Assembly (NCBI GenBank): GCA_905182985.1
Contig: CAJJDN010000078.1
Location: 30,002 to 94,001 of the forward strand
Direction: 5' to 3'
Source of the DNA: Paramecium sonneborni
Taxonomy: Eukaryota > Ciliophora > Oligohymenophorea > Peniculida > Parameciidae
DNA: 64,000 nucleotides
The translations under genes and the position numbers were made by a program. The notes under the pieces are model-generated. The model searched no databases. It saw nothing but the letters and a program-made list of their open reading frames with translations, and was not told where the DNA came from. Numbering within the stretch: position 1 is the stretch's first letter; each line of letters begins with the position of its first letter. Shown piece by piece: positions 26,854 to 38,421 of the stretch.

Positions 26854-29845
26854 ATGATAAATAATTCATTCTTATCAAATAAATTATGTAAAACTCATAA
26901 ACTTTAAGCTGTCGCAATTAACATGTTAGCAAAAGAAAAAGAGGATATCTATATTTGTGTTAAATGCTTAATTGAAAAATATAATACATAGAATATAGAA
27001 ATTATTGAGGATTCTGTGCAAATAATAGGAGAAATAAAATTATAATAACAATTTAAATTAAAAGAAGAAATTTAGAAAGGTTAAGATTAAATAAAAACTT
27101 TTTATAATTCCATACTAGATTGTAAAAGTCAAATTGAAAATTTTTTTCAACAGATAATAATAATTTTTAAAGATAATATGAAAAATTTTGAAGAGATGAT
27201 ATCAAATCTTTCTAATCCAAAAATTGATTTGAATTTAGAAGAAGGTATTCTTAAACTTACAAATCATAATTAATGTGAATTTTGCACAAAACAATAAAAT
27301 TATTATCTTAATATTTAAGAGTTAATTTAATAAACTTCACTAAAATTATAATCCATTCTCTAAGCTCAAAAAACAAAAGCCATATTAAATGAATTAAATA
27401 ATTATAGTGAAAATTTATATTAAAAAATGAAATCATTTAATCCATAAGACTGTTTGGAAAGAATGCAATAAATAAAAACAAATATGAAACTTTAAAATAA
27501 CTTTTAAGCTTAGCCTAAATAAATTAATTTACTTGGGAAATAAAATTTGTTGGAGAAGGGTAAATTTATTTATATTAGAATAGGAAAATAATTATTTTAT
27601 TAAGAAAGATATTATGAAGCAATGTAGTATTTTGAAGATACTTTGAATGAAAATAGTAAGAATATAGAGGCTATTGATTGGAAAGGTATTTATAAATATA
27701 ATCAAAGGAAGAACACTAGAGAAATTACATTATTATAATAAAGCTAAAAAATGTTATAATATAGTTTTGTAAAATTATCCTGAAGATTATGATACTTACT
27801 TCCGTAAAGGTTCATACAATTATTAAATACTAGGAAAGGTCTTACTTAAATTATTATTTTATGAAAAAGCAATAGTTAATTTTAATAAAGCGATTAAATT
27901 AAATCCACTAAAAAGTGATCTTGTATATTATTATAAAGGTATTTTTTTGATCTTTGTTAAATTTATTTTAGGTATTGCTCTAACTAATATAGAAGAATTC
28001 AAATATGCATATAAAAGTTTTTGCAAATCAATATAGATAAATTAGAAAAACAGTTAAGCTTATTATGAAAATGGTCTTATATTAATTATTTATTTATTAG
28101 GTAGACTATTAATTTTTATGAAAAAATATAACCAGGCTATTTTAAACTTAGATTTAGCAATTAAATATAATATAAAATATAAAGAAGCTTATTTAGAAAA
28201 AGGTTTGATAAAATTTTGTTATTTATTAGGCCTAGCTCTATCAAAATTAGGAGAATAAAATTAAGCAATTTAATGTTTTAATTAAGCTATTAAAATTGAT
28301 TATAATTATGATTAAGCTTATTTAGAAAAGGGTTAATAGTTTTAAATATTCTTTAGGTAGATCATTAATTGAAATCTAAAAATTTGATGAGGCAATATCA
28401 AGTTTAAATGAAGCTATTTATATTAATAGTGATAATTGTGAAGCATATTTAGAAAAAGGTACTTTTAATGTAATTATAATTAGGGAGAGCAATATTAAAA
28501 TTAGATTAATATTATGAATCAATAAAATGTTTTGATGAAGCTCTTGATATTAATCCCAATTTTCAGAAAGCTTACTTAAAAAAGGGTTTTTAAATAAATT
28601 AATTATTTAGGTCAAGCCTTAAATAAAATGCATAATTACTAGGAATCTATCAACTATTTTTTATAGGCTATTGATATAGATTCTAATGATAATATAGCAT
28701 ATTATGGTTATGGTATGTCAGTATGATAATTTATAATAGCTCAAGCTTTAGTTGGATTACAGTATTATAAAGAAGCAGAAAAAGCTTTTGAAGAAGCTTA
28801 AAATATAGCTAATAAAAATAATCCTTTATATGAGACTTAATCAAACGTATAAGAAATAGATGATGATGAATTGGATGATACTGAACTAGAAGATGATGAA
28901 TTATATGAAGATGAATTAGATTTTCTAAATTTTTTAGATCAACAGGTGTTTTTGGGAGATAAAATTACATTGGTAGAAAACTTCTTAATCCCTAATTTAG
29001 GTTGAAAAAATTGATAAAACTATAGATAGTTTATAAATCGAATTATAAAATACCACTGAAATATAATAAATTAATTATTATTTACAAACAGGTATTTTAT
29101 TTAGCCTCTTCATTAGGGTGTGAATTAAATAATAAATCTCATTACAAAAATGCAATTGAATAATTCAATTAGGCTTTGTTACTCAATCCCTTATAACCAG
29201 TTATTAATTATAATAAGGGTATGATTATAATATCATAATAGGTTGTTCTTTATTAAATCTGAAATAATATGAATTGGCTATTGATTATTTTAATATTGCT
29301 ATTAACTAAAATTCTCAAGATGCAGATTATTATTATAATAAAGGTAATAAACCTTATAATTTAAGGGATTGCCCTAAATTAACTCAATCGTTTTCAAGAA
29401 GCAATAGAGTGTTTTTAAAAAGTTCTTGAACTAGAAAAGAACGATGTAGATTCATTAATTAATATTGGTTAGTATTTAAGTATATCTAGGTTTTGCACTA
29501 AACTCTTAAAAACTCTACAAAGAAGCTATTTAATATTATGATAAAGCGATAGAACTAAATTCTGAAAGTGATGTAGCCTATAATAATAAAGGTTAAATCT
29601 CTAAAATATTTAGGTAACACATTATATTTGTTGGATTAAATCTAAGAAGCAATATATTAGTTTGATTAAGCTATTAGAATAGTTTAAAAACCCGTGTATA
29701 TTATGAATAAATGTAATAAATTATTTTATTAGTTTAGTTGAATCATTAAAATAATTAAATAAAATTAATTAAACCTAGAAATTGCTATGAGGCACAAACT
29801 AAAATGTAATAATTATTAAAAAAGAATTAGGCTCAATATTAATGA
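26854..29845 (+). CDS. Zinc/coiled-coil/TPR-repeat protein with 16 tiny introns
   Basis: ATG 26854, TGA 29843-29845. Introns start at 27686, 27810, 27939, 28074, 28203, 28332, 28459, 28586, 28713, 28973, 29092, 29219, 29344, 29468, 29592 and 29713 (20-33 nt, 397 nt in all), leaving 2595 nt or 864 aa. The N-terminus has CKTH and YICVKC, a B-box-like pattern, then about 150 residues of coiled coil. Twelve or more TPRs follow (A/G-x-Y-x-KG, YxxAIxxFxxAIxLNP), with an acidic linker near 28850-28930. Nearly every repeat is its own exon, and most introns split the Gly codon of the K-G turn in phase 1. Likely a protein-interaction scaffold. Confidence 0.93.
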
Positions 29846-31672
29846 ATATTTCCATTATTATACATAATTATTAGTAAATATATTTATTAATTTATTATAA
29901 ACATATTTTAATAGAATGAAGGTTATATATATCAAATAAAATTAAAAAACAATTAAGATGTCTTTTTTTATAATTATTATCTTAAACAAAAAAATGGTAT
30001 TAATATATAAAAATAGAANNNNNNNNNNNNNNNNNNNNNNNNNNNNNNNNNNNNNNNNNNNNNNNNNNNNNNNNNNNNNNNNNNNNNNNNNNNNNNNNNN
30101 NNNNNNNNNNNNNNNNNNNNNNNNNNNNNNNNNNNNNNNNNNNNNNNNNNNNNNNNNNNNNNNNNNNNNNNNNNNNNNNNNNNNNNNNNNNNNNNNNNNN
30201 NNNNNNNNNNNNNNNNNNNNNNNNNNNNNNNNNNNNNNNNNNNNNNNNNNNNNNNNNNNNNNNNNNNNNNNNNNNNNNNNNNNNNNNNNNNNNNNNNNNN
30301 NNNNNNNNNNNNNNNNNNNNNNNNNNNNNNNNNNNNNNNNNNNNNNNNNNNNNNNNNNNNNNNNNNNNNNNNNNNNNNNNNNNNNNNNNNNNNNNNNNNN
30401 NNNNNNNNNNNNNNNNNNNNNNNNNNNNNNNNNNNNNNNNNNNNNNNNNNNNNNNNNNNNNNNNNNNNNNNNNNNNNNNNNNNNNNNNNNNNNNNNNNNN
30501 NNNNNNNNNNNNNNNNNNNNNNNNNNNNNNNNNNNNNNNNNNNNNNNNNNNNNNNNNNNNNNNNNNNNNNNNNNNNNNNNNNNNNNNNNNNNNNNNNNNN
30601 NNNNNNNNNNNNNNNNNNNNNNNNNNNNNNNNNNNNNNNNNNNNNNNNNNNNNNNNNNNNNNNNNNNNNNNNNNNNNNNNNNNNNNNNNNNNNNNNNNNN
30701 NNNNNNNNNNNNNNNNNNNNNNNNNNNNNNNNNNNNNNNNNNNNNNNNNNNNNNNNNNNNNNNNNNNNNNNNNNNNNNNNNNNNNNNNNNNNNNNNNNNN
30801 NNNNNNNNNNNNNNNNNNNNNNNNNNNNNNNNNNNNNNNNNNNNNNNNNNNNNNNNNNNNNNNNNNNNNNNNNNNNNNNNNNNNNNNNNNNNNNNNNNNN
30901 NNNNNNNNNNNNNNNNNNNNNNNNNNNNNNNNNNNNNNNNNNNNNNNNNNNNNNNNNNNNNNNNNNNNTAAATATAGTGTATATAATTAATTTAAAACTG
31001 TCAAAATTGTGTATAAAATGTAGCAAATAATTTATAGTTTCTAGATTATTACATTTTTAATAATTTTTATTATTAAGTTAGAATAAAAATATACAAAATT
31101 CAATTTAAAAGAAATTGACGATAAAAATAAAATATATTTTTCAATAAATGATATAAAATCAAAAAAAAATTAAATGAAGATTCTTCTGGAATAAAAATTA
31201 TTAATCAAGTTGAATAATCAAATTATATTTTCATAATTTGTAAATATATTACCATTTTTTTATATTATTGAACAATTTGATATTTTTATTTTTAATCTTA
31301 TAGTATGAATTTTAATTGTATGTTGAATGAAATTTAATAAATATTCCTGAACCCAAAGCTCACAAATAGTATGAATCAAGAGATATTCAATATCTATCTT
31401 TATAAATATTGACTATCATAGCATATTTCAAGAGTAGAAATGATGAAAGTCATATGAGACCAAAAAGCATGTTTTTATTTAATATTATACACATACAAAG
31501 AACTTTTATTATTGTGATAATTTATTCTATTTATCCTAGACTAAAATATTATAAATTATATCTACTTGATGAGGATAAATTGAAAAATATTGATATTAAA
31601 TAAAGATTATTTTGGGATTTGAATAGAATCGTAACCATAATATTATTTTATGAAATTAAATAAATAAATTGT
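29846..31672. other. AT-rich region around an assembly gap, possible gene remnant at 31.3-31.67 kb
   Basis: Sequence on both sides of the 950-N gap is AT-rich without clear genes. From about 31330 a plus-strand frame is open for about 110 codons and looks protein-like (NIPEPKAHKQYESRDIQYL; later LDEDKLKNIDIKQRLFWD). It runs into the 3' end of the nucleoside hydrolase gene. It could be the end of a gene whose body lies in the gap. Confidence 0.35.
30019..30968. other. Assembly gap (950 N)
   Basis: Run of N. Open frames reported across it would be artefacts. Confidence 1.
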
Positions 31673-32726
31673 TCATTCTTAATTTGTTTTTAATGCTATT
31701 TCTATCATTTAATTCCAATCGAATTAAGTGACTATTGCTACTTCAGATGTGTCCTCCTTTCGCATTTTGTCAATCCAATTCACTATCATAGCACCTTTTG
31801 CAAATCCATCTTCAACAATATGTACCCCTCTCATTAATGTTTAAGTTATTGTATCTGGTATCATTGCCATAACAATTGCCAATTCTAATAATAATATACA
31901 ATATATTACCATCACATAAATAATAACAAGTTTCAAATAATACATTCTTATAGATATCATGAATCAACTTAGTTATTTTGTTGTATTGAACATTAAATAT
32001 ACTACCTCCAACATCCTTATCTAAAGAATATGACAATACAGTATCAAATGGTAATATTATTTTATTCTTAAACTCTGCTCTTAATACCATTTTGGTTGCT
32101 AATATATCTGTAGCTATATTAAATTCAGCTATTCCATTTACCTGATTTCCAATTCCCATATATGTTCCACACATACAAAACAAACATCCTAATTAATTCA
32201 CAATCTAAGGATGCTGAATCAAAGTAATATAGATATTTGTCAATGGTCCTATACAAATTATACATAACTAATCTTCATATTTTTAAATGCTTTCTTTTAT
32301 AAAATCTACTGCATGTTTATTTTCATATAATTATTCATTTTCATTTATATTTAGTTCTTGTAAATATTATTTTTAAACTCCTCCAAAGCCATCCTCTTTG
32401 AAAAAGAAGTCTCTGTGAAAAGTTCTCATACTATCATATTCACATCCTTTATATATTTTTGGAGGTTATTCAAAATGACAATAGCGTGATGTTATATACA
32501 CATTTTTAACTACATTATACAAACTAGCGTTCCCAGAAACACAAGTTATTCCTAATAATTCTGCATCTTTTCTTATGTATTTTAATATATATGATGCCAT
32601 CATGATAGCATGAGCATCATCACCTCCAGCATCAGTATCAATAATAAATTTTGTATATTTATTGAACTACTTTACATCATTTCCTAATAGCATACCAGGG
32701 ATTTTAAAATTAGTTGTACAACTCAT
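31673..32726 (-). CDS. Inosine/uridine-preferring nucleoside hydrolase
   Basis: ATG at 32726, TGA 31673-31675, one 25-nt intron at 31885-31909; 342 aa. The enzyme family cleaves the N-glycosidic bond of ribonucleosides for purine or pyrimidine salvage. The N-terminus has the signature FIIDTDAGGDDAHAI (about residues 25-39), whose Asp cluster binds calcium and ribose. A Gly-Pro-Leu-Thr-Asn block (IGPLTNIYI) and EFNIATDILA follow, both family features. After the intron comes LAIVMAMIPDTIT, then HIVEDGFAKGAMIVNW, the usual C-terminal motif. Without splicing the protein would lose this C-terminus. The gene lies 49 bp from the kinase gene on the same strand. Confidence 0.93.
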
Positions 32727-32775
32727 AAGATAAATAATAAATATTTTGATTAATAATAAAGAATTTTAATTAAAA

Positions 32776-34267
32776 TCACTATTGTCTAAAATTGAAACTT
32801 GATGTTTTATGTTTTCCAGGAGATATTATAGGCAATAAATTAGGAGAAGAAATCTTCTTTGTACTATTAACCTTTGCAATAAGAAAATTATCACTTAATC
32901 TCTAAGCAAGATTTAAATGAGCTAATTCATATTAGATTATATACTTAAAAGCTTTTTTGATGTCTAAAGTTTATTTTTTAGCTATGTTAGATCTTGATGG
33001 GATGTAGTCTTCATTAATTTAATTGAAGGTTTTCTATCAATTCTCGTAGTATGTCTATGTAAACGATATTATCTATCATTTCCGCTAGGAATCATTTATT
33101 CTGTATGAATTCTACTTGATAATGGTTATTATATTTCATCTTCATCATCTAATTCATTTATTTCATCAGATGCCTATGTTTTCATATAATAAATATTATC
33201 AGAACATTAGTCTTTAATATTTTTGAGAATCCATAAAGCTTTGACTATCTAAAAATTAATAATTAATTTAACATTATTAAATTTTTCAGTAAATGAATAT
33301 CTTAATTTAATTTCTCTATTAGTGATAGGATGTGATTTTCTTTGTTCCCCCAGTATCCAAGGATGTTCTAAACATTATTCAGCAGTCATTCTGTTGATAG
33401 ATTGGAATGTCACAGTATTTTATACAAAATCTTTAGCCATTCTATATAATTTAATGGTTTAAATTACTCTGACATTTTGGAAGGATATTAAATCTAGAAT
33501 TCAGATGAAATAGCTTTATAATAGTCCTTCTTAGTATATCCATTTTGCCATAAAGGATGTAAAGAATTATTGATCAATTAATAAAATATTATTCCTAAAG
33601 AGAAGATATCAACTAACTAATTTAGATTTTGATAAATACTTGTGATTACTCTTATTAATTAATGACTTCTGGTGCAATATAATAAGGAGTACCAACTTAT
33701 TAGCCAATAAAAGCCCTTGAAAACATTTAATAACCTAATCCTAAATCAATTAATTTAACATAATAGTTGTCACAGATGAAAATATTTTCTACTTAATTGT
33801 ATATTTTATACCTGGCTTAAGATCTCTATGAATGATACCTTTTCTATGAAGAAAAACAAGAGCATTCAATATTTATAACATTATGTTTCTTATTAAAGTT
33901 TCATTGAGTACAGAACTTTTCATTAGCACATCTAATGTAATTCCTACTAGTTTTTCCATAATTAAATAGACTCGATTATTAGCTATTAAGACCTAATAAA
34001 AAATAAATAGAAAGTCTACTTTATATAATTTAACAATATTTGGATGAGAGCATTCTTGTAATAAAGATGACTCATTCTCTTATTCGAAGTATTAGGTTAT
34101 CTAGTAGTTAAATTAAAGTATACTTTTATAGCTACTACTTTATTTAATGATGAACTATAAGCAGCAACAACTATTCCAAAACTGCCTTTACCTAATATAT
34201 CAATGTAGGTAAAAAAATCACCAAGAAATACTTCATTTAAATTATCTATTAACTCTTGAGGATTCAT
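32776..34267 (-). CDS. Serine/threonine protein kinase
   Basis: ATG at 34267, TGA 32776-32778. Introns 34101-34123, 33993-34019, 33789-33811, 33617-33639, 33442-33467 and 32922-32944, with a possible in-frame one at 33249-33272; 448 aa (440 if the last is spliced). Residues about 20-290 are a kinase domain: Gly-rich loop LGKGSFGIV, VAIKV lysine, HRDLKPEN catalytic loop, IDLGLG metal motif (DLG instead of DFG), GTPYYIAPEV activation segment, DIFSLGIIFYQL. The tail (about 150 residues) has an acidic EINELDDEDE patch and basic Arg/His stretches, likely regulatory. Subfamily not clear; resembles NEK/ULK-type kinases. Confidence 0.93.
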
Positions 34268-34307
34268 AATTTTGTATTTTAATATCAAAAAATAATTTAT
34301 AGTTTAT

Positions 34308-35578
34308 TCATTTATATGTATTCAATTAACAAATGTATACTACTCCTTCTCCACCTCCAAATGCAAATTTATTTGATTTATTTCCGTAATCGACACAATA
34401 TATACCTTATAAATTAATATTTGATATTAACCTTCTTATAAATCACGTATCCATCCACTAACTTCATAATTTTGATTTATATCAAATAATTTCACTTCTT
34501 AATTACCACTACTACCTGCCAATATAGTATCACTATTTATTTTACTATATTAACAAGAGTAAATATAAGAATTATCTGAATCAGTACTATCCCATTTGAT
34601 ATTTGTAATCAAACTTCTTTTACCAAAATCCCAAAGTTGTAATTAATTATTTGTTCTATAAGAACCAGTAAGAATTTAACCATTCCTTAATTTAATTATT
34701 CATCATATTTTACCTAAAATCTATACTATCTCCAGATACATTAGGTCCTTAAATAGATCCAACACTTCTTTTATCTCTAAGATCCCAAATTACTAGATTA
34801 CCATCCCAACCACAAGAAAGAAGAGTGCTTGGGAATTCCTCTAAGAATTTTAAAGAGAACACCCTATTCAAATGTCCAATTTAATTACTTAAAATATTTA
34901 TAATATCTTACTAATCAGCTGAATCAAATATATGAATAATTTCTTTTTTTTCCTCATCATAAATTCGGATCTAATAAATATTTTTTATTTAATACTTTAC
35001 AATCTTTTCCAGAAGTAGCAAATACTTCACCATCTATTCTTAAATCCATACATAATATTTAATTATTCTTTTCTATCATTCTATGCAATTATTTTCCTGT
35101 CTAAGCTTACCAAAACATTATTGATCCATCAGAATTCACATTTATCACTACATTTTTAACTTTATTTCCACTATCCTTTCTCCATCTAATACTTGTTGTT
35201 GGAGTTGATCCTTCAGATGATCCTTATAAATTAAATGCTAATTTCCCTAACAAATATTAACATTATAACTCACCTGTGGCTATATTAAAAATTTTCACTG
35301 TCCCATCAGAACAACCTAAATTTATCATTTTTCATACCTGCTGCTATTAGTTAATCTTCATAATCAAATCGAATACAAAATATTTCAAACTCTGGATTAC
35401 CAAAAAATGTTTTTAGTGAAATATTTCTTATCTAATTTTGTACATCACCAAACCTTAAAATTAACCTAAATCATTACTTTAGTTATCCATAACAATAATG
35501 ATCATTCTTCTTTCCACTTTTCTTTTTATTTAAATCCATAAAAGAATGAGATTCTTACTATTTGTATTTAATATCCAT
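34308..35578 (-). CDS. WD40-repeat protein
   Basis: ATG at 35578, TGA 34308-34310, five introns (35454-35477, 35316-35337, 34971-34995, 34686-34713, 34406-34431); 381 aa. A basic N-terminus (about 30 residues) precedes about six WD blades: CSDGTVKIFN, NSDGSIMFWQ, SGKDCKIRIYD, CGWDGNLVIWDL, TGSYRTNNQLQLWDF, GNQEVKLFDI. The chain ends a few residues after the last blade, as in a simple propeller. It is better conserved to the WD consensus than the WD40 genes in the left part of the window and shares no C-terminal block with them. Specific orthologue not identified. Confidence 0.92.
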
Positions 35579-35779
35579 TATAGATGATATATGTAATTAA
35601 ATACAAATTTAAAATTTGCTGAACATTTATATACATGATATTATTCTTTCTGGATTAATTAGATACATTCCAAAATACCAAATATATTTTTGTATCAAAA
35701 GAATTAAAAGAATTGAGAGAAAAAAATTAAACATTTTTTAGAGAATAACATAAATAAAATAAAATTTTAATTGGAGAAT

Positions 35780-36726
35780 TCAGATTAACAATTTATTATC
35801 TAACTAGCTAATTATAATTGAGAAGGCTTGCAATGGAGTGAATGGGTAAGTAACATCAATATTTAAGATTTTATCATTAAATTTTCCAAACTAAATTGCA
35901 ACATTTTTGGTTAATTTACCATCATCTGTTAATTATTTTAATAAAAAATTATGAACAGATGCGCTGTTTACTCTAGAATTAAATGGAAGTGTAAATTATT
36001 AATATTTATCACTCCAAATTGGTTGTTAAGTTTGGAATTCGAAATATTCTTCATTTCGTTTTTTAGAAAATCTACTCTTGATTTTTAAACCTGTATTTTC
36101 ATCTATAGGAATAATTTTGTGAGGTTGATCATTTATAAAGGAAGGAATGTACGCTTTAAACATATTTCCTTTAAAATTAATATTATATAATTACTTCTAG
36201 TTTTTAATAGCTAGTATTCATAATTTATATATGCTAATTCTGTTCTTAAGGCTTTTTTATCATTTGAATTCTTGTAAGAAAGTCCATTTGAATACAAAAT
36301 AAATTCTGTACCTGTAAAATTAGACCTAAATTAAAATATTTAATATTACTCTAATGTTCCAACAATATCAAGATTATTTTCTGATTTACTCAACTAAAAT
36401 TAATTACTGCCTGAACATAATGATTTTCTAGCAGAGAGTAAAAGTTTTTGAGTCTTTGAATGATAGAAATTATATTTAATATGGCGACCAAACCATCCTT
36501 TTATAATTTTCACATCACATTCAAGAGTAGTACCCAAAGGGATTGTAGTGTTTAAAAATTGATTAGTGTTTTTAGGTATAAGTTCACTTTTAGAAAGTGA
36601 TGGTGGTTGACTTTAAGAGACCAAAGTTGGTATTCTTTATTCAGATGAATTATCAAACTCATGAACATCAGTTATGATATTTTATTTGGTTATATCATCA
36701 TGATTATCTATTATTATATCTGACAT
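35780..36726 (-). CDS. Tubby-like (TULP family) protein
   Basis: ATG at 36726, TGA 35780-35782, one intron 36169-36194 (26 nt); 306 aa. A polar N-terminus of about 60 residues leads to a Tubby-type domain. RSNFTGTEFILYSNG and RTELAYINYEY match the central strands, IWSDKYQQFTLPFNSRV the strand before the central helix, and PFTPLQAFSIIIS at the C-terminus the hydrophobic central helix that fills the barrel. Tubby proteins bind phosphoinositides at membranes and help carry membrane cargo into cilia. The gene is divergent (210 bp) from a coiled-coil gene. Confidence 0.88.
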
Positions 36727-36936
36727 TTTGAATAGCAAAAGATTTTTAATAAAAATTATCAAATATGATTATCTTAGATTTATAACCAGAATATAAATAC
36801 AAAAATGACCTAACAATCTCAAAATATAAAATATTTTAAGGAATCATAATAATTGCAATTTTGATTTAAGAAATAGATAATTACTTCATTTTTGAAACAA
36901 GTATTAGATTATAAATGTAAAATAATATATATTTAG

Positions 36937-37519
36937 ATGCAAAATTATTATAATTTACCTTTATCTCCAAGATAATTTGTAAATCAAAGCAACAACAACT
37001 TTAATCAATCTCCAAGACATTATACTTAAGTTCCTATTTCTTTAATGTAATAATAAGCTTAAGTTGTTGATTTAAAATAGTATGAATAAAAATGGATGAA
37101 AAAAATATAAGAATTAGAAGAAGAATTGTCTTATTGTTAATAAAAGGCTTCATATTTAGAAAAAGAATATGTACGCTAATACACTATGATAGGAAAATTT
37201 GGCTTATGAATCTTAATGCTATAAAGAAGAAATTAAAAAATTAAAATCAAATCTATATCAATATGATAAATTAGATTTTATTAATCAAATGAATAGAACT
37301 TAAGAAAATAATACCATTAATTCAATATTAGATTGTAATAGAAAACTAGAAGAAAAAGAAGAAAATTTGAAGGATTAAATAATTGAATTATAAAAAGTTA
37401 TTATAATGCTCCAAAAAGAATCATCTTAGAATAAAATAGAGGCAATTAAATGGAAGAACAAATATATTGAAATTAATAAATTATACAACGATTTATAAAT
37501 AGAAAAATAGAAACCATGA
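36937..37519 (+). CDS. Coiled-coil protein
   Basis: ATG 36937, TGA 37517-37519, one 22-nt intron (37171-37192); 186 aa. The first 45 residues are rich in Asn, Gln and Pro. Almost all the rest is a continuous heptad-like coiled coil rich in Glu, Lys and Gln (KKIQELEEEL, KLEEKEENLKDQ). It is transcribed divergently from the Tubby gene and convergent (44 bp) with the channel-like gene. Function unknown; a structural or centriolar/ciliary role would fit. Confidence 0.88.
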
Positions 37520-37563
37520 TATTTAAGTATTTTTGTGAAATTTTTATAAATAATTAATCCATA

Positions 37564-38387
37564 TCATGATTCTAATATTGTTTTGGACTAACTTTTAATA
37601 TTTAATAAATCTAGATTCATTTATAATAAACTATGTTTTTAGGTTAATTATTTCACTTTAAATTAAAAAGTATACTTAGATTAAACAAAGTCCTATAATT
37701 TCCATTTTAAATAATAATTAAGTCTATTAATTATGTTTGGATAATTTCCTAAAGGAAAATAGATTTTATAAAGAAACATCGTCTCAAAATCTTCAGGTTT
37801 TAAATCTTCCCTTTTATACATGCTTAAATCTACCATTCCTGGAGTTGTAGGAAAATTTCCAAATGATCTTGTAAATGGATTACTAGTTTTATTATAAGTT
37901 CTTGTTCCAGTTATAAAATTTATAGATGATATTTTTGATGAAATTCTTTTCATAGATGGTCTTAATTATGTATTCCGAGATGGCAATGAATTATTACTTT
38001 ATCTATAAAAATATCTTAAATTTTAAGAACTTTGTTATTCATCTGAATTATAACGATTTGATAAATTTAAAGTGTCAGAATCTTCTTCTCTTATTCTTGA
38101 TAAATTCTTTTTCATCTTATTATCAACATTAATGTGACTAGATATTTTATTTTATGATCCATGTTTTAATTTGTCACTATATTCACCTTTAAATGCAATT
38201 TAAGAATTATGTTTTGATCCCTTTACAGTAGGAATTTATCCTTCTGTTGCTATATTTTAAGATGATGCCTATTCTAATTGAGAAGAAGATTGTTTTCTTG
38301 TCTTAGGATCCATTGGTATTAATGAAAATCTATATGATTATTGATTTAATTGTTATTATTGTTATAATATTTATTATTATTATTGTA

Positions 38388-38421
<34 letters not shown>

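Noticed and set aside
29958..31026. Open frames spanning the 950-N gap
   Set aside because: Made only of N; no evidence of coding. The same applies to frames across 46960-47850.
37564..38313. Separate 249-aa gene starting at an ATG at 38313
   Set aside because: The frame continues upstream without a stop through a poly-Gln tract into the channel-like protein, and the joined length is a whole number of codons.
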